Source: Lepeophtheirus salmonis (Eukaryota > Arthropoda > Copepoda > Siphonostomatoida > Caligidae). Taken from it: a DNA stretch of 64,000 nt. Both the position numbers and the translations under genes were made by a program. The stretch lies in assembly GCF_016086655.4 (NCBI RefSeq), contig NC_052132.2:8248805-8312804 (forward strand). Reading direction: 5' to 3'. The stretch's first letter is position 1; each line of letters opens with the position of its first letter. Below, piece by piece: positions 22,375 to 33,069 of this stretch. The notes beneath the pieces were generated by a model that was given only the letters and a program-made list of their open reading frames with translations, ran no database searches and was not told the origin of the DNA.

Positions 22375-22399
22375 GATTAAAAAAGAAGAATTAAAGTTG

Positions 22400-22530
22400 A
22401 ACTGTCGTCATCAGGGACTGAGCTTTATAAGTTTTAAGGACTGATATGCTGGATTGAACTGGACCAGACCGAGACTGAACTGGAAGGGACTGTAGTCTTA
22501 TGCCCTAAATAAGGACAGACCAGGGTCCAT
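22400..22530 (-). repeat. Family F repeat
   Basis: Read on the minus strand, TTATTTAGGGCATAAGACTA then CAGTCCCTTCCAGTTCAGTC match 52.91-52.98 kb in order. Confidence 0.5.
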
Positions 22531-22534
22531 TGTA

Positions 22535-23190
22535 CTGACTTATCTAAAATGATACTTCCTGCTTCGAAACATTTCAAATTCAACTTTTTTTAAATTTAAT
22601 CGTTAATGATGCTGACTTCTAATAATTAATTTGAGCCTCAATTGTCTATATGAACAATTGTATAAACCTATGAGCTGTATATTAAAAGATGGAATTATAG
22701 ACAAATTTAATAATCATACAAGCAGCTAAGCTTGTTTTTCTTTATTTCCCTCTTGAAGAAAGACTAAAAGATAACTTTGACTTTTTTCTACCGATTCCCC
22801 TCATGTGTGAATATAAATTCTGGGTAATTATTCAAAGCCTCTAGGATTCCCTGGTTAAATTGATATTGAAATTGGTACTTACATCTCAACTACGTCATAC
22901 AAATATGAACCTCCCAAATAATTCTTTACCCTAAACAAAAATCCTGCAGCCACCCCTGTAAGTTCCCTTTGTTACATATTTTTAATCGTTAAAAGTATCA
23001 AAAATTACCGGAACAGATACGAAAATATTAGTATCATGACAAGACTAGACCAATGATCCATGATATTTTTCTAATGTTCACACATAATCTCGAGTTAATT
23101 TTTTTTTTTTTTGTGGTACTAAATAAAATATATTCAATATTACTAGTAAACTGAGTTCTTGAGAAATAAATACTATATAATATGCATATA
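22535..23190. other. AT-rich non-coding stretch
   Basis: No gene seen; one 15-T run near 23099. Confidence 0.45.
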
Positions 23191-23300
23191 CTATTTATGG
23201 GTCGTAGAAAATTGCCCTACGGAATATTGTCATTCGAAAATTGCACTCAGGAAAATTGCGTTCAATGTAAAGTTTCCGCAATTAACCTATACATGTTTTA
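23190..23300 (+). repeat. GAAAATTG-repeat arm of foldback-type family
   Basis: GTAGAAAATTGCCCTACGG, TCGAAAATTGCACTCAGG and AAAATTGCGTTC repeat a motif seen in both arms of the 15.6-16.56 kb element. No second arm was found nearby. Confidence 0.45.
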
Positions 23301-23340
23301 AGGTGGCACAGATACAAAAGCTAAAAACTTCATCTTTATA

Positions 23341-23490
23341 ATGATTGAGTCCGAAAAAAAAATTATTTGTTCGCAGTGTAAACTCAATAAGTATGATTTA
23401 TATAATTTTATTGAATGGGAAAATCAATATTATTTTAGCAAAATCCCATTATGTTTTATATGTAAAAGACGAAAATACAAGAAAAATTGA
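23341..23490 (+). CDS. Doubtful 49-residue ORF with two CxxC pairs
   Basis: An ATG at 23341 opens MIESEKKIICSQCKLNKYDL and continues to IPLCFICKRRKYKKN before TGA at 23488-23490. Cysteines at residues 10, 13, 38 and 41 form two CxxC pairs 24 residues apart, the layout of a small zinc ribbon. The frame is open upstream to about 23300, just after a TTTTAAG that could serve as a splice acceptor. I recognise no family. In DNA this AT-rich, a K/N/Y/F/I-rich frame of this length arises easily, so chance is the leading explanation. Confidence 0.15.
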   Translation: MIESEKKIICSQCKLNKYDLYNFIEWENQYYFSKIPLCFICKRRKYKKN

Positions 23491-23494
23491 CAGT

Positions 23495-23975
23495 AATGGA
23501 TTAGTAAATATTGTAAAACATTATATTCGTTTTTTATTGAGTATTTAGTGGTATTGTGTTTAAGATTATTTCATCTACTATTTGTGTAAACTAATTTTAT
23601 TAGGCCGTAACTTTGGAGCTATTTATTTATATGGCTGTTTACTGATGTCCTTTTTAATATAATCGTGTTACTATGTATTCTAAAGTAAAAATGATTGCCA
23701 CAAATAAAGGCCTAGAAAAAAAAAGTATTTATTCTTATTTTTTGGAAAAATTAGTAAAACCATTGAAAAGGGAAGGTGGCTGTCAAAACTGTCATTTCAA
23801 AAAAAGTGTCAAAAATTCGGAGGGGGCATTTATGGCTCTCGACGCAGTGGGTTTTTAATCCGCCTCAAAGTCCCAATTTTATACTGCAGAAACCTTTTAC
23901 TTATAGGTAATTTTATAGAGCGTTCTTCAAAGTAGTGGTGGGGGTTTTGAACCACTCTTGAGGTTACACATTTAT
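23495..23975. other. Non-coding stretch with a weak ORF
   Basis: A 61-codon frame at 23673-23858 (starts MYSKVKMIATNK, contains CQNCHF) has no recognised domain. I see nothing else here. Confidence 0.35.
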
Positions 23976-23977
23976 CT

Positions 23978-24090
23978 TACCGGATGCTCCATTGAAATCT
24001 AAACACTTACTGATTCAACAATTAATAATTGTGATTGAAGTTAACTCATATTTCCATATATTAAAGCATAAACAATTAGTTACAAAACAA
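23978..24090 (+). mobile_element. Left-end fragment of core-deleted Tc1/mariner family
   Basis: GGATGCTCCATTGAAATCTA then AACAATTAATAATTGTGATT and AAAGCATAAACAATTAGTTA follow the first ~110 bp of the element at 2764 in order. The rest of the element is missing; family B sequence takes over after it. Confidence 0.65.
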
Positions 24091-24099
24091 GTAAATTCC

Positions 24100-25300
24100 A
24101 TTTAAAGTAGCCAAAATTGATCGTCGCCATAAAATAATAAGAAATTGAGAGATTATATTTCAAGGGGACATAATGAAGGCAATATAAGTTTCTTTAATCG
24201 AATACAGATCTTAAACTATAAATACAATTCTTGCTCATCTTAATTCATCCCACAAATTTGAATACAATGACTATAATTGACTCAAATACGTCTACGAAAT
24301 ATAGGACTGTATGCATACATCAAGTCAAAAAATAATTGAATTTTCTCCTTTTCTTAATTATTGCTCAAAATTGTTTTTATATTGACGTACCACTTTTCTG
24401 CTTATATGTACAAGCATAACCTCTCATATAGCCCGTCAACACAAAACACAGACTTGAATGATTTGTCTCAAATTGAATGTAGATTACATTGATATTCTTT
24501 GATGAATTTCCCCAATTTTTATCTACAAATTATTTCAATGAACCCTTTGAAATGATGCCGCAAATTCCACTAAAAGTAGGCAAAATGAATTAAAAATAAA
24601 ACAATGATCAAAGGATCGATTTTATTTTAAAAGGACGATATCGGGACAAATATAAGTAAGTCTCTTTATTCAAATAAAAGTTCTAAACAAAAGTTGTAAT
24701 TCAAATTTGAATATAAAGCCTAGAATTGACTCCAATATGTCTATGAATTATTGGGCTGTAGGTATAAAATATGTAAAACGAAGTAAAATAATAAATGGGG
24801 ATTTTACCCTTTTCTTGATTTTTGTCCAAGATTTATTTTTGTCGACGCGCCACATATTTTAATATATATATATTCCTCATGGTGAAAATAAGTCTCAAAC
24901 TTACAAAAGAATAAAATTCAAATAAAAAATTTGCAAAAGCCTAACCAAATTAATTCGTCAATTTTCAACAGCTAATTTATTTCTATAAACACTTTGTGTG
25001 CCCCACAAATAACACTTAAAGTAGCAAAATTGTTCATCAAATCAAAAGAGTGATATTTTTGGGATATATTTTATTTCAATGGCCATATTGGGGCGAGTAT
25101 AAGTCTCTATAACCAAATAAAGGTTTTACACTATAGTTACAATAATTTGCTACCTTAAATCATCCCACAAATTTGCATTCAAAGTCTATAATTGAAATAT
25201 AGAGCTGTATGGTTATATGAAGAAAAAAAGATATAGGTCTTTTTTCTTATATTCTTGGGTTTTGTACAATAATGTTTTATGTCGACGAAACATACAAAAT
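24100..25300 (+). repeat. Head-to-tail array of three family B units
   Basis: Three diverged units run in the same direction, with the landmark TTAAAGTAGC(C) (or CTAAAAGTAGG) at about 24104, 24573 and 25017, a spacing of 445-470 bp. Each carries a GG-CATA/GATAT-GGG segment, an AATTTGAATA/AATTTGCATTCAAAG segment, an ATTGACTC(A)AATA...ATGAA segment and a terminal TTG(A/T)CGACG(C/T)-type end. Short inverted ends of GTGGC..GTCAA type recur at the unit borders. Non-coding. Single copies lie at 4.62, 6.47, 20.34, 41.29 and 55.29 kb. Confidence 0.65.
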
Positions 25301-25304
25301 AGTT

Positions 25305-25508
25305 AATTAAATAACATCAGATGAAAAATATACATCTTTTTCAAGAAATAATAATTTTTTTTTTTCTTTCATAGAATATATTTTGTATATAATATACGTT
25401 CATATGTATATCTGACTACTTTTTCATAAAAAAATAATTGTTTGGAAGAAGAATTAATAAACATTCCTTCATCACCAGATATTGACATAGTATAAATATA
25501 TCTATCTA
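25305..25508. other. AT-rich spacer
   Basis: Nothing recognised. Confidence 0.4.
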
Positions 25509-25510
25509 TA

Positions 25511-26028
25511 TTAGGCCAAGTAAAAAAGTTATGAACGTTTGTAGCTAGATGTCTTTAGTGAGCTATATCTCACGATGAATACATTGGATCAAAAAAAGTT
25601 TATATTATACTTAAAGTTTAAGCGTCCACTTAAGAAAAAGTTCCTTTGCAGTTATATGTTTGGTGAAGCTAGTTGTGTGCTACGGCGCTCCAAGATGGAA
25701 GTACAAAAACAGAAAATTCAATTACTACGACCAAGGTAAAAAGAAGGCAGCCAAAAAAAAAAAATCGTGCTATTTAGGTACCCAAGGATCAAATGCAACA
25801 GAAAATCGGTGGTTCCAACGACTCCGTGCTGATAATATGGACGTCCAAAATATCGATAAAATAATGGAAATGGTCTATTTGGACCTTCATGTGAGCACTT
25901 ATTCAATTGCCAGGAAATTATGGTTAGCTAAAAAACCGTTTGGAACCATCTAAATGAAATAATCCAAACTGTTAATTTTATTGTCTAAATAAAGGGGAAA
26001 AATGCTCAAGATTTTTTACTCTACATAT
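25511..26028 (+). mobile_element. Mini-mariner (internally deleted mariner)
   Basis: The left end TTAGGCCAAGTAAAAAAGTT is mariner-like. The right end, on the other strand, reads GTAGAGTAAAAAATCTTGAG, an imperfect inverted partner. The element is about 518 bp, against roughly 1.3 kb for a complete mariner. The leader (CTATATCTCACGAT) and the 3' segment CTGTTAATTTTATTG are shared with the copy at 40.53-41.04 kb, so these are two members of one family. Only the N-terminal part of the transposase remains. Confidence 0.7.
25656..25953 (+). pseudogene. Mariner transposase N-terminal fragment
   Basis: The probable original start is the ATG at 25656 (MFGEASCVLRRSKMEVQKQK), which parallels the start of the copy at 40.89 kb. 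The frame at 25660-25953 then gives ENRWFQRLRADNMDV, the WF..FRSGN(L)DV helix segment of the mariner DNA-binding domain. NIDKIMEMVYLDLHVSTYSI ARKLWLAKK follows, the second helix-turn-helix. After AKKPFGTI the other frame continues WNHLNEI, as in TVWNHLH. The SGRP linker between the two helices is deleted and no catalytic domain follows. The protein would have been DNA-binding only, had it been intact. Confidence 0.75.
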
Positions 26029-26329
26029 TTGGGGGTAGTAAATCTTTATATATATATTTTTTTTTTAATTCAAATGTTTTTATATTGCACTTATACAACG
26101 AAAGATACACATTACTGAAGCCATGTTATAGAAAACTAACAGATTTCCAAAAGGAAAAAACGTACATTTTCTAAAATCATTTAAATATAAATAAATTCAT
26201 TTTGACATAGTTTTTTTTACCATTCATTGTAGGCAGATTTAAGAATAGATAGAGTTGTGTAAACTATGATCTAGGGGTATACTAAAAAAAAATACATTGA
26301 AGAATGGCAATTAAAAATCATTAGGAAGG

Positions 26330-26480
26330 AAAGCAACTAAGCTGTCATGATGCTTTATTAAATCAGCTAGCATCAGTCGTTCGAAAATGGATATAAACAC
26401 AAAACCCACTCCATACCAAGTAAAGACATTCCTCCAATGTCGATCCTCAATTCTACTCTGAGTCAAACGAAGACTCACCT
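26330..26480 (+). repeat. Family A repeat copy
   Basis: AAGCTGTCATGATGCTTTAT, AAACACAAAACCCACTCC and GATCCTCAATTCTACTCTGA follow the family A order; the 5' part is missing. Confidence 0.75.
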
Positions 26481-26697
26481 AAATGTGGCTCTTTTTAATT
26501 TATGAGCAGACTTTTTACTTTGATGGTTTTTCTTCAAAAATCAAAGAATAATTATTTTTTAATCATTTTACGGGTTAATTCTGATTTTTAAGAGTGTTTT
26601 ATATAGACAAATTAGTGGTTAATGATTAATATTGTCGTTACTATCGTTGTAAAAAATATGACCTCCTGTAATGATAATAAATAGTTAGCGAAAAATA

Positions 26698-26876
26698 ACA
26701 TGATAACCCTGACAAGTTGAAATATATTTAAGAGGAGAGCAGCTTAGCTGTCGACGTTTCATTAGAGTAGCTACGAGAAAGGAAATAAACACAAAACCCA
26801 TCTAGCAAGGACGTATAAAGAAATACTCCAATATCGATCCTCAATCTGCAACGAGGACTTACCCTTACAAATCACC
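26698..26876 (+). repeat. Family A repeat copy
   Basis: GATAACCCTGACAAGTTGAA, GAGCAGCTTAGCTGTCGACG, GGAAATAAACACAAAACCCA and ATATCGATCCTCAATCTGC. In the same orientation as the copy 370 bp upstream. Confidence 0.8.
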
Positions 26877-26999
26877 CAAAAAATCATTATGGTTATTCTC
26901 CATATTTCATAATCATATGCACTAGTCCTTACTTTACACTTAGATGTTCTATTTTTAATAATCAAAGAATAATGGGAACTGTTCCGATTGCCAACTAGA

Positions 27000-28485
27000 C
27001 ACAATCTTTTTCCCCATCTAGGACATATTTAATACAACTCTAGACAAGCGTATTAATGCTATTATTTTATTAAAGAAGAAAACAAAGATGACAAGAAATG
27101 GGGAGACCTTATTTATGACATAAATGCACTTTACTCATTAAACTTTTCATGACTTGACATGTATGACATAAATTGTTTTTGAAATACAAAGGATGTGTAT
27201 GTAACAAATACGTATAAAATAATGGAGTACCTAAAAACATTTTTTTTTTCTTTCAAAAAAAGTAAAGAAAGAAGAAACTCAACAACTAAGAGACCAACAG
27301 ACACAACAATCCTTTATGATATGTAATAGTTATGAAGACGATCCGTAAATAGCAGTTCCGGGCTCCATGCGGTTCTTTGCTCTTCAAAAGGGAGCATTAT
27401 CCACATATTTAGCAGTTCTGATTTGATTCGAACCTGGTTCCTCAATTAGCTAGAAATCCAGTTCTTTTTTAAACCATTTTATTTCAAGGGAGTAGGACCT
27501 ATATTGAGAGATGAATATTGAGTTTATTTTTAAGCTCGAACGTTATTTTAAAGTTAGCAAACTGACGAGTGAATTTTATCTTACTAAGCATCTGTCAATC
27601 TTATGTAACTCCTAAGTAATGAAAAAAAAAAAAAATGCTCCAATTTTCATCACTAATTCTTTTTGACATTTAGTACGTACAAATTCACGGTTAGTTGAAC
27701 GAGAACCTGTTCTTTTTACATATTTTAAAAAACAGTTCATGAGTAACCCCCTTCTCTCAGTTTAGCGATTTGCCAACCGGTTCAGATATGCAAAATAACT
27801 ACTACCTACAATGTACAACATTCCATAGAAACATGGGGAAATCTATGTATTAAGAATTGCAAGATGTAATAATTAAAAAGCTTAAATATATAAAGTGGAC
27901 AGAAATCATGTGCATATGTAAGTATTTGATTTTATGTAGTGCAACAGCAACATAAGGCAATATATTAATGTATCAATTGATTTATTGTTTTGCTGCTTGA
28001 AATATACACATATATGGCTTTCATACATATATATTGAAAGCGACAACGAAATAACAGAGATCCTTTTAATGAAATAGGACAAAAAAAGAATAATTAAGTT
28101 ACTGGGTGGCACATATTAATTGTCGCATGGTTCAAGTCTAAATTAAATGTTCATTAATAATCATTTCTAATTGTGATTGGTAACAATGGCTTTCTGAAGC
28201 TTTCAGCTTTCCAATAATAATGCAACACGTTTTAATTGGAGTAAAGATGTCGATGGAAGTACAACAAAGATAGCAGATGCTTGATTTAATGGTAGCATTC
28301 CCCCCCCCAAAGCAAAGCGACAAAGCGACAAAATTGACCGATTTTGTTCAATGCCTTAAAGAAAGGCTTTAAGCCTCTAAAAATTCTTAAGAGGTTTTTC
28401 ATATGCTTTTGCCTCAAGAATGGACGAGAATGAGTAATACACCGGATTAAATATCGGATAGTTTGGAAGCCATACAACCTTGGTA
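27000..28485. other. Non-coding stretch, possible degraded hAT ends
   Basis: No gene. Between 27340 and 27790 there are GGTTC/GAACC-rich patches (AGCAGTTCCGGGCTCC; GAACCTGTTCTTTTTAC; AACCGGTTCAGAT) reminiscent of the subterminal motifs of the element at 42.87-43.73 kb. I could not pair termini. Confidence 0.35.
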
Positions 28486-28487
28486 CT

Positions 28488-28595
28488 TGTGTTTATTTCC
28501 TTCATCTTGTTTGTAGCTGATCTATTAAAAAACGTCATGACAGCTAAGCTGCTCTCCACCCAAACATTCTTTAAATTATCAGGACTACCACTTAA
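28488..28595 (-). repeat. Family A repeat copy (minus orientation)
   Basis: GTGTTTATTTCCTTCATC, GATCTATTAAAAAACGTCAT and ACAGCTAAGCTGCTCTCC are the reverse of the family A core. Confidence 0.75.
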
Positions 28596-28599
28596 ATTT

Positions 28600-29236
28600 T
28601 ATAGTACGTTAAATACAATCCTTTTCCGCCAGCTCTCAGTCAGGATCAAGTTGGTAATATCATCAATTAATGAAAGAAAGAAAAAAATAGATCAATTGGT
28701 TCAGTATAAATGACTACGAAGAAGTCAAACAACATATCACAAAATTTCGACGAGTTAAAGACAAATATAGTTGCTATTAACCATATTTCTCTACAACTGT
28801 ATTGTTAATAATTATTCAATAAAAGTCGATAATCACGGAGGTAATTGAGTATGGTTATAATGCATCCAACCATATTCTAGGTTACATTTTTGTGGAGAAT
28901 AATAAAAAGTAAAGAAAGGGTAATAAAAACTCATGCCTAGGTACAGTGCTACTGCAAAGATTATCAATCAATGTCATTTTCGATGTACAAACATATATAT
29001 AGTAAACTATTATGGAATTGGTAATTGATATATTATGTATAATGATGTATAAATAGTGGCCTAGAAAGTGGGAGCGGCCTTTTTTTTTCTTTTTGCGGCG
29101 AAGTTGAACGGAGGTTATGTTTTTGGAAGGGGTTTTGTACTCTGCCGAGTGCACATTCGAATCTAAACATGTAAGTAAAAAGTAAAAAATTGCGCGTGTG
29201 CTCATAAAAGACAGAGAGTAACAATTAGGGTTTGCT
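28600..29236. other. Non-coding stretch
   Basis: The 107-codon minus-strand frame (28882-29205) has no recognised motif and contains a lysine run from a T-tract. I see no gene. Confidence 0.4.
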
Positions 29237-29237
29237 C

Positions 29238-29450
29238 GGGACTTATAAATGTAAGCTCTTGTTAGACTTGGAGTAGAATTGAGGATATATATTGGAGTTA
29301 TTCCAGCCTATATGTCCTTATTATATATGGAGTGGGGCTTTTGTGTATTTTCTTCCTCTCACGACTGATTCCAACTGATATAATAAAACGTCATAAAAGC
29401 TAAGCTGCTCTCCTTTAAAACATTCTCCAAATTGTCAGGTTTCTCTTATA
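29238..29450 (-). repeat. Family A repeat copy (minus orientation)
   Basis: AGTAGAATTGAGGATATATA, TGGAGTGGGGCTTTTGTGTA and AGCTAAGCTGCTCTCC. Head-to-head with the plus copy starting 29708. Confidence 0.8.
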
Positions 29451-29707
29451 CACCACTAAAAATAATATACCTACTTATGTAACTAAATATAAATATAATA
29501 TAGAGAAATATATGTGGTAAAAGTGAGGTTAAAAAACAAAAGATTACTGTCATTTAATTGGCTTGTTTTAATTTATTACTTATGGGTGTCAATAAAATAT
29601 TTGTCAATCAAGTATTTAGTTATTTTACTTTAATGTTTAAAAGGTAAATTTTATATATTTTGCCTAGGCAGTAAAAAGCCATGCATCACCACCGCGTAGA
29701 GTGATGC

Positions 29708-30095
29708 TAACCTTGATAGTAACCCTGTCAATTTGAAATGTATTTAGTAGAGAGCGGCTTAGCTGTCATGACATTTCATTACACAACTGCAAACATTTGG
29801 GATGAGATTGGGTGGGGGGAAGGAAATAAACAAGGACATGGCAAAAATGACTCCGACATCAATCCTCAATTCTACTCTGAGTCCAACACAAAAAGTTACA
29901 TCCAGTTTCGTATATAGCAATGATATATTTTAAAAGGAAGTCCACTCCTCAGGAGTTAAGTTATAATGACAACAGATTTAGAAGAAAATTTACTCTTCAT
30001 TTTGCCCACTCAAAAAAAAAATAAAAAAATGGGGAGTCAATTAGACAGTTCATACAGCTATTGAATCATTGATTCGGAAAATTGAGTGCCTAAAT
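29708..30095 (+). repeat. Family A repeat copy with 3' extension
   Basis: Starts GTAACCCTGTCAATTTGAA, then GCGGCTTAGCTGTCATGACA, GGAAATAAACAAGGACATGG and ATCCTCAATTCTACTCTGAG. The 3' extension CCACTCCTCAGGAGTTAAGT then TGACAAC is shared with the copies at 56.7 and 63.97 kb. Confidence 0.8.
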
Positions 30096-30099
30096 CCAT

Positions 30100-30600
30100 T
30101 TTCTTTTGATGGGAATTGAATAATAAATGATATAGGCTAACTTATCTAAATGATATAAAATGTACACTATTTAGATACATTGAAAGATATGAAAGTGTAC
30201 ACAGTATATTTAATATGTAGATTTAGCTTTTATCTATTCATACATAAGTAAATCATGTTCAAATTAGAAATCCTTTCATAAAAAGTATTGATATTTTTAC
30301 ATTTTATGCAATAAACAAAAATTTAAGAGTTCTATACTGAATTTGGTTATAAATATATGAGTGCTATGTTAAGCAATATTTGCATGTACATGGTGCAGTA
30401 ACATTGTTTTTATCTTTCTTTCATAAGGATAGAATACATTTAAAGTGTTGCTTCACACTGTTTTAAAAATCATATCCCATATGTGAGGTTTTTACCCCTA
30501 TTGTCTATGCACTGAATAAACCAGACTTCGGTTTTTTAATACCTGTTGACTCTTAATCAGAAGCTAAGTTAGAATTAGTTTGATTTTTATAAAATATTTT
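30100..30600. other. AT-rich non-coding stretch
   Basis: I see no gene or structured element. Confidence 0.45.
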
Positions 30601-30619
30601 GTCAAACCATTTTTTGGAA

Positions 30620-30780
30620 GTATTTATGTTCAACGGCAAATACACGTTTCTATATTTTCCAGCGCATGATAGCAACTTACTCTCTTTCCAAGAAAACTTC
30701 AGGTTCTCGCGTCCAGAATGAAACCATAGCTACGCCCCTTACTAGTTCTACAGTCTAATTGGCACGCATTATAAAAAAGG
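30620..30780 (+). repeat. Family C dispersed repeat
   Basis: Partner of 10505-10695 (AACGGCAAATACACG, CTTTCCAAGAAAACTTCAGG). Confidence 0.5.
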
Positions 30781-30784
30781 ACGA

Positions 30785-31970
30785 TACTGCATCCTGTATT
30801 ACAAAGAATCCCGTAGTCGTTAAAATATATTTACCCTCATTAACTTTCCTGGGGTGTTTCTCTACCCCAGACTGTAAATCTTGTGTGTATCATACTTTTA
30901 TCTAGCTTCAATGTAAAATCTTAATTTATCATTGCTAGATAACACTTCATCAGTTTATGAGTTATTATCCTATTTTGAAATTGGTTCTCGAGGTAGAATG
31001 CCCCTTAGACGTTCTTTTTATTAAATCTCTTCACAATGCTTATAGAACATATTGTCTAATTTGATAATAACTTAAAAATAAAATATAGTCAACAGACAAT
31101 TCGCTATTATTTTTTCCAACTAAAAATAAGCAATATTAATTCACGAGTTTCAAATATAATGATAAAAATGAATTCAATTTGTAATAACAACTAATGTTTT
31201 TTTGGTCCTTTTTTAAGACTCAAGACTATAGTTCAGCCTAATTCCGTCACGGTCTGGTTCAGTTTAGCACTTTTTAGTTTTAATTTTTGGATTTTTTTTT
31301 CAATCCCAAAACCAAGCTCCCCCCCCCCCCTTCAAATGATAATCCTGGATACATCCAAAATAAATTGCAACAAAACATAACGGTTTCAATTTACTAATCT
31401 GGGGTGGCTAATTGTTTGGAAATAACGAAAGGTTTCATAAGAATTCCAAAGAGTGAATATTTTTTCACTATTTATACATGTGTGTACATGAAACCTGTTG
31501 AATTAAAGAATGTGATTAAAGGGTTAAAAAGGATTAAGAAATCGGATTTCTTCATTTTTCTCCCTTTACTTTTTTTCAAAAGTACTTAATTATATGCATA
31601 TAATTCAAATCCTGATTAACAGATTATATGTGTACTATGTACACGACACATCAAAGAAGAAACCATAGGTTCAAAAAAACATAGCCATCCTGAAAGTAAA
31701 TGTATTCTTACATAAATTCATGAGATAAGAACCTGATGAAAGTTATGGAGTACTTGTTGAATATATATCCACGATGCAGCTGTTGATTTAATGTACTTCT
31801 GAGTCAGAAATTAGTAAGGATTTGGGTGATACGAAAAAAAAAAAAAAGAAGAAGACAAATACGAACAATAATCAACACTTTCACGCAAAAAAAAACACAA
31901 TTTATGAAAAAAGTGGGTACTCTCAGTTGATTGTGTCTTCTTAAGGAGGGCGAAACTCAAACTACATGGA
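30785..31970. other. Non-coding stretch with a family F trace
   Basis: No gene. At 31210-31275 the words AGTTCAGCCT and CGGTCTGGTTCAG resemble family F. A C-run of 11 lies at 31320-31330. Confidence 0.4.
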
Positions 31971-31975
31971 TAATA

Positions 31976-32074
31976 TAAAAAAAGGGGAAAGATAAAAAAA
32001 AAGGGAGTGAGAGAGAGAAAACGAAGGAGAGAAAGAAAGGGGAGAAAAAGGAGAGGAAAAAAGGAAGAACCTTT
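31976..32074 (+). repeat. Purine-rich tract
   Basis: About 97 bases that are almost only A and G on the plus strand, with a handful of pyrimidines. It includes GGGAGTGAGAGAGAGAAAAC and AGAAAGAAAGGGGAGAAAAA. The 95-codon minus-strand open frame over it (31811-32098) reflects the lack of stop codons in pyrimidine-rich sequence, not a gene. Confidence 0.85.
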
Positions 32075-32651
32075 TTCCGTGGTGGAAAAAAGGATCAAGG
32101 CAATATTATACTAAATATTGGGGCATGTAGAACAAAAATAGATCTCATTCTTAAACATGGAACGTGCACTCTTTCTTTCCTTTTTCTTTTTTTGACCGGC
32201 TGGTGGTGTTTTTCTATAAATAGAATATGTATGAAATCAAATATGTATAATTGAGTTAAAACAATTGTGTAATGAACTAAAGAAATTGCAAATATATTTT
32301 TTACTCATTATTAACCTGACAACTTCTCAAAGATGAAATCCACACCCTCTGTGGGTCGGCTTGTAAGTAAATGTCGTCGTCATATCAATTTAATTTAAAA
32401 TTCTACGTAACATACAGACAAAGCACATTCCTTCAGTCTAATTTTGCAACAATAAGAGAACTATACTCGGAGCTGCCGGAGATTCAGTTCATAGAGGAGG
32501 ATTGGAGATGCGCCGTAGTTATATTTCTAATTAATAATCAATAGCAAATCAGCAACTGTGACATGTATAACACCACTGGGCTGACAATGCGTTACATCCA
32601 GGAAACTAATATGACACTGGAGGATTCAAAGAACCCCAAAATGACTATTTA

Positions 32652-33064
32652 GAGCTTGTGGAGGTCACAAGAGGACTCCAAGAAGGTCAGGGACGTGGAG
32701 TTCATATACAAAGGCGCACCATCAGGAAAGTCCCTCGTCTCAGTTGGAAATTGGACTTGAAGTCAGCGACAATACAGTTAGGACATATGCTAACGAGGAT
32801 CTCGTATGCCAGTCTTACAAGATCTGATGACCAAGAACCAGTGGCTCCCCAGCAGCCCTCATCTTAATAGCATGGATTATTTGATCTGAGTCTACCTTGA
32901 GGCTACACTGATTGAAGTCCCTATAAAACTATGACTACTCTGGTGGCTATCGTCGAGGAGTACTTCCCATCCATGATCAGGGACCTCTTCATCAAGGCTT
33001 ACTCTCCTTCAGAGGCCGTATCGAGGCAGAGGTAAATTATTTCGAATATCCTCAAGACATATAA
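32652..33064 (+). pseudogene. Tc1/mariner transposase relic, core-deleted (second family)
   Basis: SLWRSQEDSKKVRDVEFIYK GAPSGKSLVSVGN is followed, after a frameshift, by EVSDNTVRTYANEDLVCQSY, the recognition helix region of the DNA-binding domain (S..TVR...ED.G.KS). The reading jumps almost directly to QWLPSSPHLNSMDYLI and VYLEATLIEVP, the SPDLNPMDY motif, and then after another frameshift to LLSFRGRIEAEVNYFEYPQD and a stop at 33064. The block with the first two catalytic aspartates is missing. The higher GC content here compared with the surroundings fits transposon-derived coding DNA. I could not find matching terminal inverted repeats. Confidence 0.65.
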
Positions 33065-33069
33065 CTTAA

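Noticed and set aside
24100..25300. CRISPR-like or satellite array
   Set aside because: Unit length (~450 bp), high divergence and the existence of dispersed single copies point to MITE-like elements, not a CRISPR or classic satellite.
28882..29205. 107-codon minus-strand open frame
   Set aside because: No domain; lysine run from a T tract; composition as expected by chance.
31811..32098. 95-codon minus-strand open frame rich in F, L and S
   Set aside because: Produced by a pyrimidine-rich strand that cannot contain stop codons; no protein features.
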